A DNA stretch of 8,678 bases from an uncultured Ectothiorhodospiraceae bacterium (GTDB lineage Bacteria; Pseudomonadota; Gammaproteobacteria; UBA9214). Shown here piece after piece: positions 6,601 through 8,678 of this stretch. Position numbers and translations under genes: made by a program. The stretch is taken from the NCBI GenBank assembly GCA_947258945.1, contig CAMYKJ010000085.1, forward strand, positions 1 to 8,678, written 5' to 3'. A model generated the notes under the pieces. That model was not told the DNA's origin. It did not search any database and was given only the letters and a program-made list of their open reading frames with translations. How positions within the stretch are numbered: position 1 is the first letter of the stretch; each line of letters begins with the position of its first letter.

Positions 6601-7196
6601 ATGTCGATGGCATCAACAATATCACCGAGGCCCACCAGCACGTGGCCATGCGTTACCTGGAAGACGGCAGCATTGAGGATGCCTGCCCGCCACTGCAGGC
6701 GTTGCTGATCATCATGGCAACCGGCAATTATGCGGGCATGGACGCGCATCACCCGGATTTCCGTGCCATGTTCAGCCTCGAGAGCCTGCTGGCCTCCGAC
6801 TGGTACCGCGAGCGCCTGGAAGTCAAGCAGGCGCGCGATATCGGCCTGTGGAAACGCCATGTTGCGAACCTGCAGGCCTTCCTCGACAACGAAAGCTACA
6901 GTGACGAGGCCGAACGCCTTGGCATCAGTGAACGGCTGGTCACGGCGCGGGAGAAGCTCGACCGTGTCAGCAGTCCGGAGTACCTCGCCGGCCTGGTCGG
7001 TACGCTGGGGGCGGATCCATTGCGGCCGGCACGGGTCATGGAAGAGCAGAAGGTCGTTGATATGGGCAAGGCAAAACTGTCTCCGGCAGTCATGAAACAG
7101 CAGCACGCGGGAGCTGCGGGCATGCCGGCGTACGACGAGGTGCCGTCTCTGCTGCAGCGTTTCAAGACGCGGATACTCGGTGCACGCACGCACTAG
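3642..7196 (+). CDS. Probable pyrophosphate-dependent phosphoenolpyruvate carboxykinase (PPi-PEPCK), 1184 aa
   Basis: PPi-type PEPCKs interconvert oxaloacetate plus pyrophosphate with PEP, phosphate and CO2 in the cytoplasm. They link the TCA cycle to glycolysis or gluconeogenesis without ATP or GTP. They are about twice the size of ATP/GTP enzymes (roughly 1,100-1,200 residues), as here. PEPCK-like features are YFGYCKKEVKTQIGYSANLFG at 312-332 (compare YAGEMKK in ATP-PEPCK, where lysine binds the active-site metal) and the phosphate loop TVSGGGKSEIS at 466-476 (compare GxSGxGKT). An acidic DD pair follows at 491-492. A second glycine/threonine-rich segment, LTGKSPSTTGAGTEGALTKG, is at 841-860. 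There is no signal peptide or membrane segment. GGAGGAG at 3632-3638 fixes the start. A 61-aa gene begins 47 bp after the stop, so an operon reaching arfB is likely. The assignment rests on motif and size memory, not on an alignment; a PEPCK-like kinase of other specificity is the main alternative. Confidence 0.65.
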   Translation: MDYINLKLASSGQPTCVPDNAEHLFDISRDLLRSYREKNRLLASYQYPVERRIQEFIGRYLEGLDLPQVPTLPGHTFVLDRHGVARELSLPLGKDEFHSDIVSSYRVAQGVLHNPASDRRTTKGSFHITEGGLPVPGDKKAVPRLTFARMLERALDPPDDLMTVPFTAELPEPARMFVSLLLRPVVCPEIPGRDAEKTMEVQFLAPGNLVSNLDFVESIFGNGGNPHLAEFDAALDVEHWTGTTGCVILAPHLVGMTKQQAGLPHVSKASERQKHDGMCWERGDELYNDGQAFKLTTRDDSGVIVTMLADNYFGYCKKEVKTQIGYSANLFGIAEEEHAGGALAFPRRNHGEEYGVDSRTYTAPGYSFEEMFERCSELMDLQPEGYGIDRQYPQIIYVPQKLRMDLNAQTITWEKDGETHTIPLKPEHIYMQPNGYKVEMLKHPGAPSWRLVGMDPEGTFCHKPCTVSGGGKSEISKSQDDAVIYRPLFIDDLQQDLAQVQEIFDRDYNNRFKPGYEQDDRDVTRQPLSAERSLGSVIKLLTPTSSYTDEYNDWLKSISPRILALVFLIKRFYRPEWGNDWQRHLSVDEVDGAPAHELKLDGRNIVASYLRVGFDRDSKWRTFKLRQDYIATEKVQMEDDITASVVVPGKCISNCRPDTREDRSVKLVKNCEYRLFQRPDDAIHPGFDKQTEQDMSRPDNFIANFEPLDPRQLAALVEDVHTFYHFTPPMQTLLKTAYENNTPFTVSSAHPRIVDGAPSKNPRYLQVRTDLIRPERRYLAETSTRLHRKLSPGDTICHPVDAVLTGRRNNPPEPGIRPLAVYNPIHYQELPELFMDFVCSLTGKSPSTTGAGTEGALTKGPFNALRPTADLNNALVSFILTGYAGFSSSAGYVGPYVRVDHDISLLIPEIWARLSPEECAPAYLIEHGYLEKLDDFEHDGKTVLASRLGYRITQHFVHGFMGKIFDKPDAVFTEEILRPEIQDLAAYVDGINNITEAHQHVAMRYLEDGSIEDACPPLQALLIIMATGNYAGMDAHHPDFRAMFSLESLLASDWYRERLEVKQARDIGLWKRHVANLQAFLDNESYSDEAERLGISERLVTAREKLDRVSSPEYLAGLVGTLGADPLRPARVMEEQKVVDMGKAKLSPAVMKQQHAGAAGMPAYDEVPSLLQRFKTRILGARTH

Positions 7197-7205
7197 TTAA
7201 CGACG

Positions 7206-7219
7206 GGGCCGATCGGCCC
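7206..7219. other. Perfect 14-bp palindrome GGGCCGATCGGCCC
   Basis: It lies 9 bp after the PEPCK stop codon. As RNA it could form a 5-bp GC stem with a GATC loop. No run of T follows, so it is not an intrinsic terminator. It might stabilise the 3' end of the PEPCK message or be a chance GC palindrome. Confidence 0.35.
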
Positions 7220-7243
7220 GGCTGCGCGCCGAACGACAGACAG

Positions 7244-7429
7244 ATGGCCGACATTCTCCGCTTTCGCAAGCCGACAGCCGCCGAGCGGTCAAAGGGCAAG
7301 ACCCTGTGTCGCCGCGGCTTCCACAAGTGGGCGGTGGATGGCGATACCGCCTTCGACAGCAAGCAGGGCCGGCTGGTGACCACTTATCGCTGTCAACGCT
7401 GCGGTGCGCTGCAGACGCGGGCCCAGTAG
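7244..7429 (+). CDS. Small zinc-ribbon-like conserved protein (61 aa)
   Basis: The protein runs MADILRFRKPTAAERSKGKT and then has Cys22 and His27 (LCRRGFHKW), with a CxxC pair at Cys50 and Cys53 (YRCQRCG). This is a plausible four-ligand zinc site closing a small two-part fold. It is basic at the N-terminus (RFRKP, RSKGK), which suits nucleic-acid or ribosome binding, although that is inference. I recall similar short proteins, with FRKPT at the start and GRLVTxYRCxRCG at the end, as uncharacterised in gammaproteobacteria. No good Shine-Dalgarno sequence is visible before ATG 7244. It sits 47 bp after the PEPCK gene and 12 bp before arfB on the same strand, so one transcript is likely. The tight link to arfB hints at a translation-related role. 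Confidence 0.75.
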   Translation: MADILRFRKPTAAERSKGKTLCRRGFHKWAVDGDTAFDSKQGRLVTTYRCQRCGALQTRAQ

Positions 7430-7441
7430 CCTGCAATCCCG

Positions 7442-7861
7442 ATGCTGTATGTCACCGGATCGGTCCGAATCCCGGACAATGAAATCGAACTCGGCGCCGT
7501 CCGTGCGGGCGGGCCGGGCGGACAGAACGTCAACAAGGTGTCATCCGCCGTTCACCTGCGCTTCGACATCCGCGGCTCCTCCCTGCCGGAGGAGTGCAAG
7601 CAGCGTCTGCTGGACCTGCCGGACCGGCGCATCAGCAAGGACGGTGTCATCATCATCAAGGCGCAACGCTTCCGCGACCGCATCAAAAACCGTACCGATG
7701 CGCTGGAGCGACTGCGACAGCTGGTGCGGCGGGCGCTGTCGGTTCAGCGCAAGCGTATCCCGACACGGGCAACGGCGCGTGCCCGGCGACAACGGCTGGA
7801 GCAGAAAACCCGGCGGGGGCGTGACAAGACGCTGCGCGGGAAGGTGAAGGTCGACGAATGA
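7442..7861 (+). CDS. arfB: ArfB (YaeJ) peptidyl-tRNA hydrolase, rescue factor for stalled ribosomes
   Basis: ArfB enters ribosomes stalled at the 3' end of a broken mRNA and hydrolyses the peptidyl-tRNA, as a backup to tmRNA. The sequence has the class I release-factor core with the catalytic GGQ at residues 26-28 (RAGGPGGQNVNKVSSAVHLRF), followed by DIRGSSLPEECKQRLL and DGVIIIKAQ. It ends in a long, highly basic tail from about residue 95 (RRALSVQRKRIPTRATARARRQR to LRGKVKVDE), which in this family lies in the empty mRNA channel. It is 139 aa against 140 in E. coli, with GGQ in the same place, so ATG 7442 is right. No Shine-Dalgarno sequence is visible there; the start is 12 bp after the upstream stop, so translational coupling is likely. 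It converges on greB with 19 bp between stops. Confidence 0.95.
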   Translation: MLYVTGSVRIPDNEIELGAVRAGGPGGQNVNKVSSAVHLRFDIRGSSLPEECKQRLLDLPDRRISKDGVIIIKAQRFRDRIKNRTDALERLRQLVRRALSVQRKRIPTRATARARRQRLEQKTRRGRDKTLRGKVKVDE

Positions 7862-7880
7862 TTCACGGCCGGGAAGCCTC

Positions 7881-8336
7881 TCAGTAGCGCACGTCCACGA
7901 TGCAATAGCTTGCAATGCCCGCTGGTGTTTCCACGCGGATTTCATCATCCGCGCGCTTGCCGAGCAGCGCGGTCGACAGTGGAGAGTCGACGCTGATCCA
8001 CCCCCGGGCGGGGTCGAACTCGTCAGCACCGACGATGCGATAGACTGACTGCACGCCGTCAGCGTCTTCCACCGTGACCGTGGCGCCGAAGAAAATCCTG
8101 TCCGTATCGGTCGGCTGCAGATAGCGGATACGGCGGTCGATTTCACGCAGTTCCTTCTTGCGATAGATGTACTCGGCGTTTTCCGAGCGGTCGCCTTCGG
8201 CGGCCGCGGCCGTCAGGGCTTTGGTTACGCCACTGCGGCGTTGCCAGAGGGCCTGTAATTCTTCGGCAAGTGCCTGGTAGCCGGCGCCGGTTATGTAGGG
8301 AGAGGATTTCGGTGCCGGGGGGCGATAGCGTCCCAT
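7881..8336 (-). CDS. greB: Transcript cleavage factor GreB with a shortened coiled coil
   Basis: GreB inserts a coiled coil into the secondary channel of backtracked RNA polymerase and stimulates cleavage of the 3' RNA end. The extended N-terminus MGRYRPPAPKSSPYIT, the tip GDRSENAEY (Asp49 and Glu52 matching the acidic pair needed for cleavage), RKKELREIDRRIRYL and the C-terminal FKBP-like domain (VYRIVGADEFDP, ISVDSPLSTALLGK, ETPAG) identify it as GreB rather than GreA. The start at 8336 matches the usual N-terminus, although its ribosome site is weak. It is 151 aa despite the extended N-terminus. Between RYL (71-73) and FFG (82-84) only 8 residues remain, against 20 in E. coli GreB. The lost residues are the end of the second helix and the linker. 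The frame is intact, so the protein is made, but its coiled-coil base must be rearranged. Confidence 0.95.
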   Translation of the reverse strand: MGRYRPPAPKSSPYITGAGYQALAEELQALWQRRSGVTKALTAAAAEGDRSENAEYIYRKKELREIDRRIRYLQPTDTDRIFFGATVTVEDADGVQSVYRIVGADEFDPARGWISVDSPLSTALLGKRADDEIRVETPAGIASYCIVDVRY

Positions 8337-8407
8337 CAGCTGCGTGAGGGCACCCTGGAAGGCCGTTGCATGCTGTTCATCGGTTATGCGGTAAGGATGC
8401 CGAGCTG

Positions 8408-8440
8408 AAAAAAAGACCCCGCCAGTCGACGGGGTCTTTT
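8408..8440 (-). terminator. Intrinsic terminator of the cold-shock gene
   Basis: A perfect 11-bp stem pairs 8411-8421 with 8430-8440 (AAAAGACCCCG and CGGGGTCTTTT) around an 8-nt loop. On the - strand the stem is followed by seven T (8414-8408), ideal for ending transcription from the cold-shock gene, whose stop is 22 bp upstream. It should also insulate greB from readthrough. The T run on the + strand is short (4), so termination that way would be weaker. Confidence 0.9.
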
Positions 8441-8461
8441 ACAAGCGTGATTATTGTGTTG

Positions 8462-8665
8462 TTATTGTCCGTTGACGTTGATCGCCTGGAGACCCTTCGG
8501 TCCCTGCTCGACATCAAAGTTTACTGTTTGGCCTTCGGCCAGTGTTTTGAAGCCATCGCCGTTGATGGCAGAGAAATGCACGAAGACATCTTCGCCGCCG
8601 TCAGCGGGAGCGATAAAACCAAAACCCTTGGACTCGTTGAACCATTTAACAGTACCTGTAGCCAT
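8462..8665 (-). CDS. Cold-shock protein of the CspA family (67 aa)
   Basis: This is a single cold-shock (OB-fold) domain protein that binds single-stranded RNA and DNA and keeps messages unfolded. RNP1 (KGFGFI, residues 13-18) and RNP2 (VFVHF, 27-31) carry the aromatic residues that stack on bases, and the opening [18 protein letters not shown] is close to consensus. The length is normal. A good ribosome site, AGAGG (+ strand CCTCT at 8672-8676), lies 6 nt before ATG 8665. The long 5' leader that often regulates this family would lie beyond the window, so cold induction cannot be judged. The sequence cannot tell which Csp paralogue this is (A, C, D or E type). The gene is followed directly by its own strong terminator, so it is probably monocistronic. 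Confidence 0.95.
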   Translation of the reverse strand: MATGTVKWFNESKGFGFIAPADGGEDVFVHFSAINGDGFKTLAEGQTVNFDVEQGPKGLQAINVNGQ

Positions 8666-8678
8666 GTAACACCTCTGT

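Noticed and set aside
6384..7193. 269-residue - strand open frame over the 3' part of the same gene
   Set aside because: It is also an antisense shadow; its composition mirrors the complementary codons and it has no start context or motif.
7206..7219. The 14-bp palindrome as a transcription terminator
   Set aside because: The stem would be only 5 bp with no T run, and the downstream genes appear to belong to the same transcript.
7541..8146. 201-residue - strand frame spanning arfB and the end of greB
   Set aside because: It would overlap two confidently identified genes, one of them on the same strand in another frame.
8337..8407. A small gene or RNA between greB and the terminator
   Set aside because: There is no start with a ribosome site, no extended inverted repeat and no tRNA-like arms; it most likely holds only the greB leader and promoter, whose boxes are not clear.

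Overview
The window looks like chromosomal DNA of a free-living gammaproteobacterium. This rests on the ArfB, GreB and CspA-type proteins, the types of small conserved proteins present and about 60% GC over most of the window. A lineage near the purple-sulfur/Ectothiorhodospira-like groups is only a guess. No tRNA, rRNA, CRISPR array, insertion sequence or phage gene is visible.

Left block (1-3038). The tail of an unidentified + strand gene (1-87) is followed by a 78-residue two-helix membrane protein (97-333). Facing it, with only 4 bp between the stop codons, is a - strand pair of secreted proteins. The upstream member (2171-2806) is an uncharacterised exported protein. It overlaps by ATGA the start of an exported metzincin-type zinc metalloprotease (HEIGHCLGMAH) carrying a cadherin/Ig-like domain, calcium-binding DxDxDG repeats and a dockerin-like C-terminus. 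The protease frame is broken near 714-729 by a perfect 7-bp tandem duplication. Removing one copy restores a single 609-residue protein.

Central block (3039-7861). A small conserved cytoplasmic protein (3039-3416) follows a good sigma-70-like promoter. A 225-bp intergenic region then holds two copies of an AT-rich element, about 31 bp apart, in front of a 1184-residue gene with a strong Shine-Dalgarno sequence. I assign this protein to the pyrophosphate-dependent phosphoenolpyruvate carboxykinase family, from its size, a GGGKS phosphate loop and a YCKK motif. It is probably cotranscribed with a 61-residue zinc-ribbon-like protein and with arfB, which releases stalled ribosomes.

Right block (7881-8678). 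greB (- strand) converges on arfB and has lost about 12 residues at the end of its second coiled-coil helix. Beyond it lie a strong intrinsic terminator and a cold-shock protein gene, also on the - strand. ArfB, GreB and Csp all deal with stalled or structured RNA, ribosomes or polymerase, but they are in separate transcription units here, so the clustering may be chance.

The best leads are the PPi-type PEPCK, the clean 7-bp frameshift in the protease, the shortened GreB and the duplicated element upstream of the PEPCK gene.
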